In this document: positions 45,616 through 56,763 of the stretch, one piece after another
How the letters are laid out: each line of letters starts with the position of its first letter
How positions within the stretch are numbered: position 1 is the first letter of the stretch
Assembly: GCA_963681505.1 (NCBI GenBank)
Contig: OY811977.1
Coordinates: 434,001 to 498,000 of the forward strand
DNA length: 64,000 bases
Origin: Eunapius fragilis
Taxonomy: Eukaryota; Porifera; Demospongiae; Spongillida; Spongillidae
Reading direction: 5' to 3'
Notes under the pieces: generated by a model
The model's input: the letters and a program-made list of their open reading frames with translations, nothing else
What the model was told of the DNA's origin: nothing
The model's database searches: none
Position numbers and translations under genes: made by a program

Positions 45616-45944
45616 TCAACGAGCAGTGCGATCCCGATAAGGTCCTTGGTACTTCAAGTGCTGGATGGGGAGGAGGATACTATATCATCTACACACTAAC
45701 ATGACCGTTTCCTTCATATTTCCCTTTTCCAAGAACCCTTTAAACAAAAATGGCTCTTAAACGTTGAAAATCACATTGCCATTTTTACAAGGCACTGAAT
45801 TTTTATTTTCAATGCATCAGGGGTAGAAACACTTACCCGCAACAGTTATGATATCCACACAATGAATTAATCAGACAGTTACTTTAGTGATTAAAACATA
45901 TCATAACTGGTGCAGGCAGCATGATTTTGACCTCCTCAACCCTT

Positions 45945-46285
45945 CCCCCACCCACCCACCCACCCAGCCTTCCCACCCCCACTCCCCACCCATCCACCCT
46001 TCCCACCCCCACTCCCCACCCACCCACCCTTCCCACCCCCACTCCCCACCCACCCACCCTTCCCACCCCCACTCCCCACCCACCTACCCTTCCCACCCCC
46101 ACTCCCCACCCACCCACCCTTCCCACCCCCACTCCCCACCCACCCAGCCTTCCCACCCAGCCTTCCCACCCCCACTCCCCACCCACCCACCCTTCCCACC
46201 CCCACTCCCCACCCACCCAGCCTTCCCACCCCCACTCCCCACCCACCCACCCTTCCCACCCCCACTCCCCACCCACCCTTCCCAC
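45945..46285. repeat. ~29-bp CCCACCC minisatellite in SHOC2-A intron
   Basis: About 12 units of cccacccacccttcccaccc plus ccactcccc. The same array in SHOC2-B (60,565-60,690) has only about four units, so it expanded or shrank after duplication. Confidence 0.92.
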
Positions 46286-46449
46286 CTCCCAGCATGTGCT
46301 ATCCTTGTTGCATGGGGTCTCCACAGGGCAGGTTTTGCCCCTCCCACCAGTGCCTTATATTTGTTATGGGTACTTCAATTTCCAACGTGTAAAAATAAAA
46401 GGACTCTGGAAAAATTAGAAAATTTGAAGGAAAAAGTTCCAGAGCCCTT

Positions 46450-46506
<57 letters not shown>

Positions 46507-46934
46507 CTTTTAACTATAAGAGTTTCTTTCCACCCAAATAGGAATAATACTTAATAACTTGTGAGCCACGCCCACAAATGAACATAAGTTGCAAGACCAC
46601 AGTAGAACCACACCCACATCACATACCTGAATAATGGCGGAGGGTCCCCCGTCCACTACATGAGGAGGCAGTCTGCTAAGTGGACACCCCTCCACACTCA
46701 TCAGAGCCAGCCTCTTGCACAGGGCTAACTCGAAGGGCAGAGACTGCAAGTTAGGGTTATCATTTAAATAGAGCTCTTCAAGGTTCTCTAGTGTGCCTGG
46801 GGAGGAGGAGCAGGAATAATGAACTAAGGGTTAGCATCACATTGACCACACCCACCTATTTCAGCGGGTATCTCCAGTAGATTGTTCTCTCCAGCACTAA
46901 GGTGCTGCAGGTTTATAAGCAAACTAAACAAAGG

Positions 46935-47045
46935 GGAGGGAGGGAGGGAGGGAGGGAGGGAGGGAGGGAGGGAGGGAGGGAGGGAGGGAGGGAGGGAGGG
47001 AGGGAGGGAGGGAGGGAGGGAGGGAGGGAGGGAGGGAGGGAGGGT
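46935..47045. repeat. (GGGA)n microsatellite in SHOC2-A
   Basis: About 27 GGGA units; SHOC2-B carries about 15 at 61,335-61,397. Confidence 0.95.
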
Positions 47046-47753
47046 GGGAAGGTGGGAAAGGGGGAGGGAAGGAAGACAGGTAAGATGACAGGACAGAAGT
47101 GAGATGAAGTACACGCCATAGAGAGGCTTACCCAAGACCTCTGGGCAAACTGGTGATGCGATTTGACTGTACATTGAGCTTGGTCAGTTCACGTAGGTAA
47201 CCTTGGAGACAGGAATAAATGCAAATTGCCCCAGGCAACACATGTTCAAACATACTGATCTCAGTGGCTAGGTATTCTAACTTGTTCCCTTCCAGGTCTA
47301 GGACCTTCAAACTCTTCAGTGCAGATATGCCTTTGGGGAGGGCCTGAGAAAGATGAAGCCACACCCGTAAGCCACGCCCACCACCTTTATGCTAAAAGCC
47401 ATGCCTCCTATAGAAGCCACCCATTGGCCAGCAACTCACTCGAATCAAATTGTTGCATAGCAACAGGACCTCAAGACGTGTGAGCTCTTGTATGTCTTCA
47501 GGAAGCGCTGTCAGTTGATTGGCTCCGAGATCAAGTTCAGTGAGTGTAGGAGGAAGGAGGGAAGGTGGACAGTGAAACATGATATCTGGAATCTGCAACG
47601 TCACTCACATTAATTCTGCTCAGATGGGAGGGGTCAACAATGGGAAAATTGGCAAAAGCATTCCGTCCTAGCTGAACAGACGTGATCTTGGTGATGCAGC
47701 CATACAAGGCCTCCTGCAACAGTAAAATTAACCCCCCAAAAAATTACTACTAC

Positions 47754-47922
47754 ACCCACATCCAACCACCAGGTCTGTCAGTCCCGGCCTTTTTATATCA
47801 AACCTAATATATATTAACACTCTTTTGTAAACGGAAGCCATACGCCCCCGTTCCCCTCCCACGAACTAAGAAATTGTCCAGCACTGAACAGAAACTCTCC
47901 AGTTTAACGATCAACTTAGAGG
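47754..47922 (+). other. DNMBP exon 1/intron 1 fragment, templated copy
   Basis: About 169 bp match 28,312-28,480 (end of DNMBP exon 1 and start of intron 1) in the same orientation, with about a dozen differences and a small insertion. It joins truncated SHOC2-A to the inverted minisatellite. It is too short to be a gene. Confidence 0.85.
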
Positions 47923-47930
47923 TATATATT

Positions 47931-49285
47931 ATGGTTTATAGCCAGCTTGGAACCATGTTGGCCCACGTTTATAGACCCTAGCCAGCTTGGAACCATGTTG
48001 GCCCATGTTTATAGACCCTAGCCAGCTTGGAACCATGTTGGCCCATGTTTATAGGTCCTAGCCAGCTTGGAACCATGTTGGCCCACGTTTATAGGTCCTA
48101 GCCAGCTTGGAACCATGTTGACCCACGTTTATAGGTCCTAGCCAACTTGGAACCATGTTGGCCCACGTTTATAGGCCCTAGCCAGCTTGGAACCATGTTG
48201 GCCCACGTTTATAGGTCCTAGCCAGCTTGGAACCATGTTGGCCCACGTTTATAGGCCCTAGCCAGCTTGGAACCATGTTGGCCCATGTTTATAGACCCTA
48301 GCCAGCTTGGAACCATGTTGGCCCATGTTTATAGGTCCTAGCCAGCTTGGAACCATGTTGGCCCATGTTTATAGGTCCTAGCCAGCTTGGAACCATGTTG
48401 GCCCACGTTTATAGGTCCTAGCCAGCTTGGAACCATGTTGACCCACGTTTATAGGTCCTAGCCAACTTGGAACCATGTTGGCCCACGTTTATAGGCCCTA
48501 GCCAGCTTGGAACCATGTTGGCCCACGTTTATAGGTCCTAGCCAGCTTGGAACCATGTTGGCCCACGTTTATAGGCCCTAGCCAGCTTGGAACCATGTTG
48601 GCCCATGTTTATAGACCCTAGCCAGCTTGGAACCATGTTGGCCCATGTTTATAGGTCCTAGCCAGCTTGGAACCATGTTGGCCCATGTTTATAGGTCCTA
48701 GCCAGCTTGGAACCATGTTGACCCACGTTTATAGGTCCTAGCCAACTTGGAACCATGTTGGCCCACGTTTATAGGCCCTAGCCAGCTTGGAACCATGTTG
48801 GCCCACGTTTATAGGTCCTAGCCAGCTTGGAACCATGTTGGCCCACGTTTATAGGCCCTAGCCAGCTTGGAACCATGTTGGCCCACGTTTATAGGTCCTA
48901 GCCAGCTTGGAACCATGTTGGCCCACGTTTATAGACCCTAGCCAGCTTGGAACCATGTTGGCCCATGTTTATAGGTCCTAGCCAGCTTGGAACCATGTTG
49001 ACCCACGTTTATAGGTCCTAGCCAACTTGGAACCATGTTGGCCCATGTTTATAGGCCCTAGCCAGCTTGGAACCATGTTGGCCCACGTTTATAGGCCCTA
49101 GCCAGCTTGGAACCATGTTGGCCCACGTTTATAGACCCTAGCCAGCTTGGAACCATGTTGGCCCACGTTTATAGGCCCTAGCCAGCTTGGAACCATGTTG
49201 GCCCACGTTTATAGACCCTAGCCAGCTTGGAACCATGTTGGCCCACGTTTATAGACCCTAGCCAGCTTGGAACCATGTTGGCCCG
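47931..49285. repeat. 40-bp minisatellite, array 2 (inverted, expanded)
   Basis: About 34 near-perfect units of tagccagcttggaaccatgt plus tggcccacgtttatagaccc, the reverse complement of the PPP1R2-intron array. Higher-order repetition is visible: the run of variants acccacg / gccaact recurs roughly every 280-360 bp. Confidence 0.95.
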
Positions 49286-49596
49286 TCTTGAAAGCCAGTT
49301 TAAAGGCCCATCTTGTTCAAACCTTGCCAAATTCCTCACACACACTGGATGCTATGTTTGCCATCTTCACGATGTATTGGTTTGGGTTTTGTTGATAGGA
49401 CACTGAGTGAGTAAGGCATGTATGGGGAGGAGGGGTGGCTTGGAGGGGGGGGGGGGGGGGGCCAAACCAACATAACCATCAGTGAACTAGAAAATTTCGA
49501 CAAGAATATGGCCTCCCCCCCTCCCTACCCCCCAGCCACACCACCACTGGGAGGAATGAGGAATTTATTACCTTGTAACTATTTATGTCCCTTCAG

Positions 49597-49730
49597 AGCA
49601 CAAAAAGAAATTCAAGGAATGGAGGAAGAGACATTATAATGAGTACCAGGCTGTGCAAAGGGCCAGAGATCTCATCAAGCAGGATGATGAGGAGGAGGAG
49701 TTGGAACAGCCTGAGCAGATGCAATTCTGA
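49597..49730 (+). pseudogene. PPP1R2: PPP1R2 last-exon copy
   Basis: A copy of PPP1R2 exon 4 (same 134-bp length, stop conserved; ERHYNE-type helix coding preserved as [20 protein letters not shown]) with its acceptor. Exons 1-3 are absent, as the duplicated block ends inside the minisatellite intron. It cannot make inhibitor-2. Confidence 0.9.
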
Positions 49731-50047
49731 TCTACATGCATATTTTTTACCTGGTGTTTGTATGTCCTACAATCAATACTCCATAATATAATTACGCGAA
49801 GTTTAATTTGTTTTAGTGCCACTCGCTGACCTTTTTTACTCCTCCCCCCCCCCCGCAATTCGCTCCAAACATGTACATGTAGACCAAAGCAGCGGTGAAT
49901 ACAGGTAAAACCTAACACATAGGGACACTTAACATGGCCCTTGTTCTGTATATCGTATTAAATTACGCGGAAGTTTTAAAAAATACTTAATTAACGTCAC
50001 TAATTGGGTGTGCCATTATTACTGGTAATATTAACATTGGAACGAAT

Positions 50048-52328
50048 ATGGCACTTAGCAGGGTAAGTACGTATCCCACTTATTGAAATCCAGGATATTG
50101 ACACACCACGTCGGTACAACGATGCAGGCATTTAGGCCCAAGAAGAAATGGGATAAGGGTACCCTCCGCCACGAACTGCACAAAAAGGCGAAGGTACATA
50201 ATACGAGTGGGCGGGTTAGAGTGACAGGATGTAAGTGTTCCCTTGTATCAGGCCTGCCTCAAGATTAGGCGGGACATGAAGAAGGCGGTGGAGCTACCTG
50301 CGGAAGAGGAACTTGATGATTGGATCGCCGTCCATGGTAGGAAAAAAATGTTCTCGATTGATAACGACGATTAGAAAATGCGTACGCACGCACACACACA
50401 CGCACACACACACCCACGTGTATACACACACCACACACGCGCACATAGTGGTTGACTTCTTTAATCGCATCAACCTTATATATGGTACCATCTGCGATCA
50501 GTGTACCGATGCCACTTGTCCCGTCATGTCCGGTGGACCCAAGTAATGCGATAGCGCGTTTCACCCACTCTGGAAATACTATCGTACATGTAGGTTCGAG
50601 TATTATTGGGCGGACGAAACCAGCAAAAAGCCTCAAGCGCTGTCGGCACCGCACGTAACATATTCTGCGTTTAAACATGGCCTCCTCCTTGTAACTAACT
50701 CTTTCGTTCCCAGTACATAACAACGCTGATGGAGTGGATAGAAAAACAGATCAACAACGAAGATGTATTCCCTGCGCAAGTTGGTATGGCAGAATCGAGA
50801 GTTACGTTAGTAACTCTCATATAGGATTTGACCCCGATTATGAAGTCATTAAAAAAACGCAACCCGCTTCTAACAAGACTCCCGACGAGCGGATGGCTTA
50901 CCTTGTTATCGTCGTCGTACAAGAAGGCAACAACAAGCAGTTTCGTGTTTGTTTGATGTCACAAAACGGCGTGGTTGTAGAGAACAAAACAATTTTCGAA
51001 ACTCGTACCCAGTCCCACGTATTTCTCGTTCTTTTGTTCTTGTTCTTGTTCTTGACCACGCATAACTCGGGATAGGAACACTTTTAAGAAATGAAAATTA
51101 CACCAATGGCTTCAGAATTCGTTGGCATTCTCGCTTCTGTGGTCAAAACGTCTCGAGGCTACATGACATATATCGGTGGTTGTGCTAGTAAATCACGTAT
51201 AGTTAAGCTTACTGCACTGACAAGACTCGGATAGGTCCTACTTCGCTCTTTATACGAAGTACTAGCAGTATACATCATGTAATCAAATGTGTATGGTCTG
51301 GGCACTACACGTAGTGGTAATTAACTGTGGCGGTTATAATAACGTGCACTGCGTACTATAATCATTCTTGTTATTCGATCGTTGTAAGTTTGACGCTCTT
51401 TGTAACTTAGTGAAATAGTTTTTTTTTTTTTCAAAATGCCTTCACGTGCAAGGTACAGATCCTGAAAAAAGACAGCGATATTGCCACAGTCCTGAACGTG
51501 CATCTCGCTCGGCGAAAAGAGTTAAGGTCACTCAATGGTATGTCGTACCTTTACAACCTCCCTCTCATATCACGATTGATTACTTAACATGCTATATGGC
51601 TCATAATCGGGTATGAATAAAAACTTGATCAATGAAACAAGTAAATAAAAAACATTCTCTATGAGAAAGTTGGTGGCATATAGGATTTGAAGGTAATGGT
51701 GGTGTAAAAAGGAAGGAAACAAGGGTCTAATAATAAGGGAAAATGGAATAGTCCTATATTTAGCACATTTCTATATGTAGGATATAGTATGTTGTTCGTG
51801 TGCTAAATATAGGACTATTCCATTTTCCCTTATTATTAGACCCTTGTTTCCTTCCTTTTTACACCACCATTGCCTTCAAATCCTATATGCCACCAACTTT
51901 CTCATAGAGAATGTTTTTTATTTACTTGTAGGATGGTGATTGTCTTTTCATTGTTCCTCAACACAGGGGTTCCCTTTCCAAAGGCTTTCATTCCCACTTG
52001 CAAGAAGATATTAACACGTCTCTACAGGGTGTTTGTACATGTCTACATCCACCACTTTGAGAAGCTAGTGGAAATTGGAGCAGTATGTCACATGTGTTCA
52101 CTAACTCCTGTGTTATCATTGCGTGTATTTTCACTTTCAGGAGGCTCACATCAACACATGCTACAAGCATTTCTATTTCTTTGTTATTGAGTTTAAGTTG
52201 GTTGACCCTAAAGAATTTGAGCCTTTGGTAAGTTGGTTGTGAAATGTAATGACCCAGCCAATCACCCCTTATTCCCTTTCTCTCCCGCCTGTCTGCAGAA
52301 GGAATTGTCTCAGAGGATATGCCGGTGA
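50048..52328 (+). CDS. MOB3: MOB kinase activator 3 homologue, copy B
   Basis: Nine exons on plus: 50048-50062, 50128-50193, 50252-50336, 50449-50542, 50594-50654, 50714-50783, 51967-52082, 52141-52227 and 52299-52328. They are open to 207 aa with every splice site kept. It is an inverted duplicate of 34366-35529. Differences from copy A: two residues missing at the first exon end, TFRP to AFRP, and the conserved SLNSGLD replaced by CLKIRRD (seven changed positions in 21 bp). The intron before exon 51967-52082 has grown from about 50 bp to 1.18 kb by insertion. It may still be functional, but the altered motif is conserved in MOB3 proteins, so activity is uncertain. Confidence 0.82.
50790..51636. 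other. Unique insertion in MOB3-B intron
   Basis: Copy A has about 50 bp here; copy B has extra DNA starting with the palindrome gagagttacgttagtaactc. A plus-strand frame continues to 51,075 (about 85 codons of new sequence, e.g. [18 protein letters not shown]) with no family I recognise. The rest is AT-rich without features. Probably an unclassified mobile element. Confidence 0.45.
51637..51929. mobile_element. Foldback MITE, 293 bp
   Basis: Two arms of about 130 bp form an almost perfect inverted repeat around a short loop near 51,775-51,795. Ends are ACAAGTAAATAAAAAACATT and its complement. No coding capacity. Related to the element at 52,395-52,678. Confidence 0.85.
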
Positions 52329-52394
52329 TGCTGAGTGTGTGTGTGTGTGTTGTAAATATTGAAATGAGACTTCACTGATTGTTTGTTAGAATTT

Positions 52395-52678
52395 ACAAGT
52401 AGATAAAAATTTTCTCTTTGAGAAATAGAGTGGGATGTAGGATTGGGATTAAAAAGCAAGGAAACAAGACACATTATGGATTTGTACCAGAATACAACAA
52501 GACGGTCCTACATTTAGCCAAGAACCATGCACTTTGAATTTCAATTAGCTAAATGTAGGACCGTCTTGTTGTATTCTGGTACCAATCCATAATGTGCCTT
52601 GTTTCCTTGCTTTTTACACCACCAATCCCAATCATACATCCCACTCTATTTCTCAAAGAGAAATTTTTATCTACTTGT
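52395..52678. mobile_element. Foldback MITE, 284 bp, same family
   Basis: Inverted-repeat arms of about 130 bp with ends ACAAGTAGATAAAAATTTTC. Both elements share ends (ACAAGTAR-ATAAAAA) and inner text around ggaaacaag. It begins exactly where homology between the MOB3 copies ends. Confidence 0.85.
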
Positions 52679-55502
52679 TTCCTTGCTTTTTTTCCCCTAC
52701 CATGCCAACAACGTAATATAATTGTGCCAATTAAGTTAGCACTATCGGTAATTAAGATTTCATCGGCACTCAATAATGTTACATAATTGTGGTTCCCCAT
52801 GAGCATTGGGGATGTGCTGCTGTACCACCAGGTCTGATTGCTTATGAGGTTTGTTTGTGGTATGTGTGGTGACACCGCGCGTGCGTATAATGCCTTTTCA
52901 CATGTTTATTTGATCAAAAAACACATCTTATTTTTAGTAAAAATTAGCATGTACAATTCTTAAACGAGAACCTGCCTCGCCTTGTACGTCCCAGTCATCC
53001 CCTCCTGTAGGGATAAAAATAACTGAAGCAGGAGTGAGAGGGATGGATCAGCTGTGGCAAGTGAAGCAGGAACAGGAGGAATGGGTTCGTCCTCGATGCT
53101 GCTGTACATACCCACTATATCTTCTATTGTAGGATCCATATCTGTATGTAAAAGAAAAGTACACCAAACCATATTCGCACCCCCATATTATGGTCTTGAA
53201 TAGAACAACTGAGCAATGATTCGGAGATTACCTTTATATATACTGCTCCACCTCATTGGTGGGAAAGTAAAAATAGTTGGCTTATCAAACCCGAAGTGAG
53301 GCTTCAAATGGACGTGTTAACTATGGATGCTGATAAAGCCCTCACACTTTTTTGGGTGATGAAAATTATCATTATTCCAATTGTGACTGAGTAATGAGTT
53401 CATACTTTGTAGTTTTCTCACATGTGGATTATACATAACAACTTGTGAATCAGAGTTAGCATAAGGTATAGGCTTGATACCTTCCACCAAAATGCAAAAG
53501 TTAGCTACACATAACTACACCCAATTAGATCCTGTACCGTATGCATAGCATACATGATTAAGTTTGACATAACAGTTCATATGCTACCATCACTAATTCA
53601 ACTCAAGTACCCCATCTCTTGACAATCAATCAGCATATGGACACACCAATTTTAATTTTTACATGTTATATATTGGTTGTGGAAGGTTTATGCACAAGCA
53701 AGCTGACATGCTAATTATATGTATACTAAGCATTACACATTTGCACATATAACCTTTTGCACATAACCTTCCCTTACATCTTATTCCGCTACCTTGTCAT
53801 GTCAGGAAGTGTGACAAACATTGTTTGAAGCCAGCTAAAGCTGAAGTGTTGTGTCAACAGTTATAGGTGTTAATGTAACATCTGGGAGCAAAGCATCAGC
53901 ATGCTGAGGCAGGCATGAAGTGCTAATCCCTAGCCTGCATGACATGTGATACCAGGAGCAGGACTCAAAACCAGTTTAGATCCAGTATTCCCCATCACCT
54001 TATTAAAACCCCCTGCCACCCTTACCATTGTTATACTGATATTGTCATTAGCCACAACACACCAGCCATTAGTGTCAACAGGGATTGCTAACATTCTAGT
54101 GCATACTTTGGTCAACCAACCATTCACAGGGCCGCAGTATCCAGTCCAGCCAGTCCAGCCATGGCTGGACCGGTTTTAGCCTAGCCAACTTCCAATTATT
54201 AATTTAATACTATCAATCCCTCATGATCTCCCACCCTAGTGGCCAATCGGTTTATTTATCGTGGCTACGGCCCTGATTCATGTGGTTCTTTAAAAATCTT
54301 CAACAACCTTTTCTTGTACGTTTTATTGCTATTTAGTGTCTTTTCAAGCAACATACACCCTGCCTTTTACATCTCTTGGTTCAAAGGCTGAGTAAAAATA
54401 ACTTACTTTTCCTTACATTAAAGTTACACATCAGAATGCTCAGTAATCACCACAGTACTTGTTACAGTATACACATAAACTCACCGTTTAATCTTGACTT
54501 CTTATTGTCCAGCACTTGGGAGGCAGTGTTTAGATCAGACCCAGACTATTTTAAACTGCTCTTCTTGTTTCAGCATGATCAAGGTAGCATTTGTGCTCAC
54601 CAACCCGCTTGGATTCAGGGTCTTTTTGGTACCACCAGGTTCTTTCTGCGTCTCGCTTCGATCTGCGTCGTCTTTTCTTGCTTGCTTCGTCTCAGGGTCT
54701 TTTTCGTACCGCGCCCGCCCAGCGTCTCGCATGGGTCATCATCAGAGATACAGTTTGAAGATACAAATTAAAATAGGATGACGAGGGTCTGTCCCTTTTC
54801 TTAACCCGATCTCTTCTATTTCTTTGCACACTTCGTTTCAGGATCTTTTTCGTACCGCGCTTGACGAGCGTCTCGCATGGATCATCATCATAGCTTCAGT
54901 AAGAAGCAAATACATACATGTTGAGAGATGGGAGGATACAATTAAAAATAGGATGACGAGGGTCTGTACCTTGCGCCCTTTTCCTGACCCGATTCACTCA
55001 AGATCCCATTGTCGTTCGTCGGCTCGCTTCTGCTCAGAGTTCGCTTGGTAACGCTCTCCGGCTTTTGCCACCGAACTACGTTCATGCTTTGCTCTCATTG
55101 TACCGATCTCTTTTGACGGAACATAAAAACAAACACGTGCAAGATCACGTGCTTAGTAAACGGGTCCTTGGCATTTCATCTCAAAGTTCCAATAGCAATT
55201 TGTATAGACGAAAGCCCGACAACATATGGGTCCAAGCATTTAGTTACGATTCTTATCCAACTGCCCATCCGCAAGTATACTTCATTATTTATAAATCGGC
55301 AAAAATACACCCACGCTGACGCACACTCTTTATTAATTTATATCGAAACTGAAATAGTTTCAATATTCACATAGGATGAAACTTCGCATCGAGCGCTACA
55401 TTTTGGTGCAAATATCTTTTTTTCACGCTTTTCCTAATTTGAGGTTATGTTTGACGAAAGGAAGAAGGAGAAGGAGGAGGAGAAAAAAATGGCGGATTCG
55501 AG
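52679..55502. other. Gene-poor AT-rich region with dispersed repeats
   Basis: No recognisable gene. A minus-strand frame at 52,960-53,136 (MDPTIEDIVGMYSSIEDEP..) follows a plausible acceptor and ends in a stop, so it may be a terminal exon, but I cannot link it to upstream exons or a family. At 54,610-54,960 a motif (ggtctttttcgtaccgcgc, then gcgtctcgcatggatcatca) occurs in two to three degenerate copies, each followed by aaaataggatgacgagggtc. Confidence 0.45.
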
Positions 55503-56396
55503 GGGCACTTGTGCAGTTTCCCCCCCCCCCACTTTAATTATTCGACTTACGGTATAACATTTACGGTATCATGAATACATACATTAACCTACACTGGATA
55601 TATTTAATTTAATAAATTGCCCTAACATGTGCTACAAAGTCATGAAAGCTATATCCAAATCTTTGTCTCCACATAAATTCCGCTATTTACGTGTGTAAAA
55701 GGTCCCTGTGTGTCCCGTATCGCTGCTTATGTTTCTGCTTTTTGCCATCATTGTTAGCTAGTAGACCGTCGTGATGCCGCTACGTCACAGGAAAAAAAAT
55801 CGTGTTCCGGACCTTGGGTTTTAACCTATCGACATGGGATCTGTTCCATCAAACGTATTCAAAGCCTTTGAATACGTTTGATGGAACAGATCCCAAGGTC
55901 GATAGGTTAAAACCCAAGGTCCGGAACACGATTTTTTTTCCTGTGTACGTTGCGTTTACCGGTACGTAATAATAAATTTAGTACACTAATTTGACTCTTT
56001 TTTTGTAAGAGGGAGGGGTACCCTCACCCTCCCCGCTTTCATTTTACTAAGTAACCAACACTCCATGAAATGAAATTAAAAGAGGAGGGTGAGGGAGGGG
56101 AACCCCTCCCTCCTTTAAAGAACACTGTTACTAGTTAGAGAACAATGGGTTTTTGAAGCCAGAGCGTGAACAGGTAATGCAGCCATCGTAGTAAAAAAGG
56201 CGGTAGCGCAATGACAGGTGTTTTTCACTATAGATTTAAACATGATTTGAACATTTTAAAAAGGCGGTCGCAATGACAGGTGGTTTTCACCACACATTTT
56301 GACGTTGGAAAAATATCTAAAAATTAATTTTTTCAATATTTCTTGAATTCAATTAATTAAAGTGGGGGGGGGGGGGGGGAAACTGCATAAGTGCCC
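55503..56396. mobile_element. Non-autonomous inverted-repeat element, ~894 bp
   Basis: Terminal inverted repeats GGGCACTTGTGCAGTTTCC (left) and GGGCACTTATGCAGTTTCC (right, complement), both followed by a poly-C run and actttaatta. A 3-bp GAG may be the target duplication. No transposase frame. It contains two nested palindromes, 55,786-55,945 and about 56,010-56,118. Confidence 0.65.
55786..55945. mobile_element. Near-perfect palindromic MITE with TACGT duplication
   Basis: 160 bp whose two 80-bp arms match except for one or two positions; ends CACAGGAAAAAAAATCGTGT. It is flanked on both sides by TACGT (55,781-55,785 and 55,946-55,950), a clean 5-bp target-site duplication. Confidence 0.85.
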
Positions 56397-56763
56397 GAGC
56401 CATTCGTTCGAGGGATCGACTATACCGTCTGGAAACAAGTTAACAACGGCAGGGTTGCGAATATCGCGCGTTGGACTGTAGGTGCAGCGTGTTTTGGGCA
56501 GATTTTAGTAGCGACTGTAAATAATCAGCTTTTTCCAGTGCGCGCTCTCTTGAACGAAGGGGTGTCGAAAGGAAACTGGCCTGCGCTAGAGCGTACGAAC
56601 CTGCTTCTCACACGTTCACGCAACAATGATTTCTAATGCTCACGTGACGCTCACGCATACAATTACACGCATTAATGCAATAATAAACTCAGTTCCAAAC
56701 ATCCCCCCCCCCCCCCCCCCCCCGTTGACCAGACCTGGTCAACAAGGTCCCAAACCAGTGACG

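Larger units (their letters stand above)
45616..47713 (-). pseudogene. SHOC2: SHOC2 copy A, 5'-truncated and internally deleted
   Basis: Recognisable SHOC2 exons on minus: 47609-47713, 47440 to about 47548 (partial), 47256-47343, 47132-47201, 46856-46923, 46627-46796 and 45616-45660. They encode leucine-rich repeats and the family C-terminus ([35 protein letters not shown], then [14 protein letters not shown]). Compared with the full copy at 60,237-64,000, everything upstream of the exon ending at 47713 is missing. A deletion has also removed the exon equivalent to 61988-62102 and the first bases of the next one. The remaining exons have no stops, which points to a recent event. Almost certainly non-functional as SHOC2, though a short LRR transcript cannot be excluded. 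Confidence 0.88.

Noticed and set aside
47931..49285. 40-bp repeats as a CRISPR-like array
   Set aside because: No spacers; same unit fills the intron of PPP1R2, so it is a duplicated minisatellite.
56391..56636. 81-aa plus-strand frame after the 894-bp element
   Set aside because: Looked for an exon interrupted by the element with the ATGGCGGATTCG at 55,489; removing the element does not join the two in frame and no family matches.
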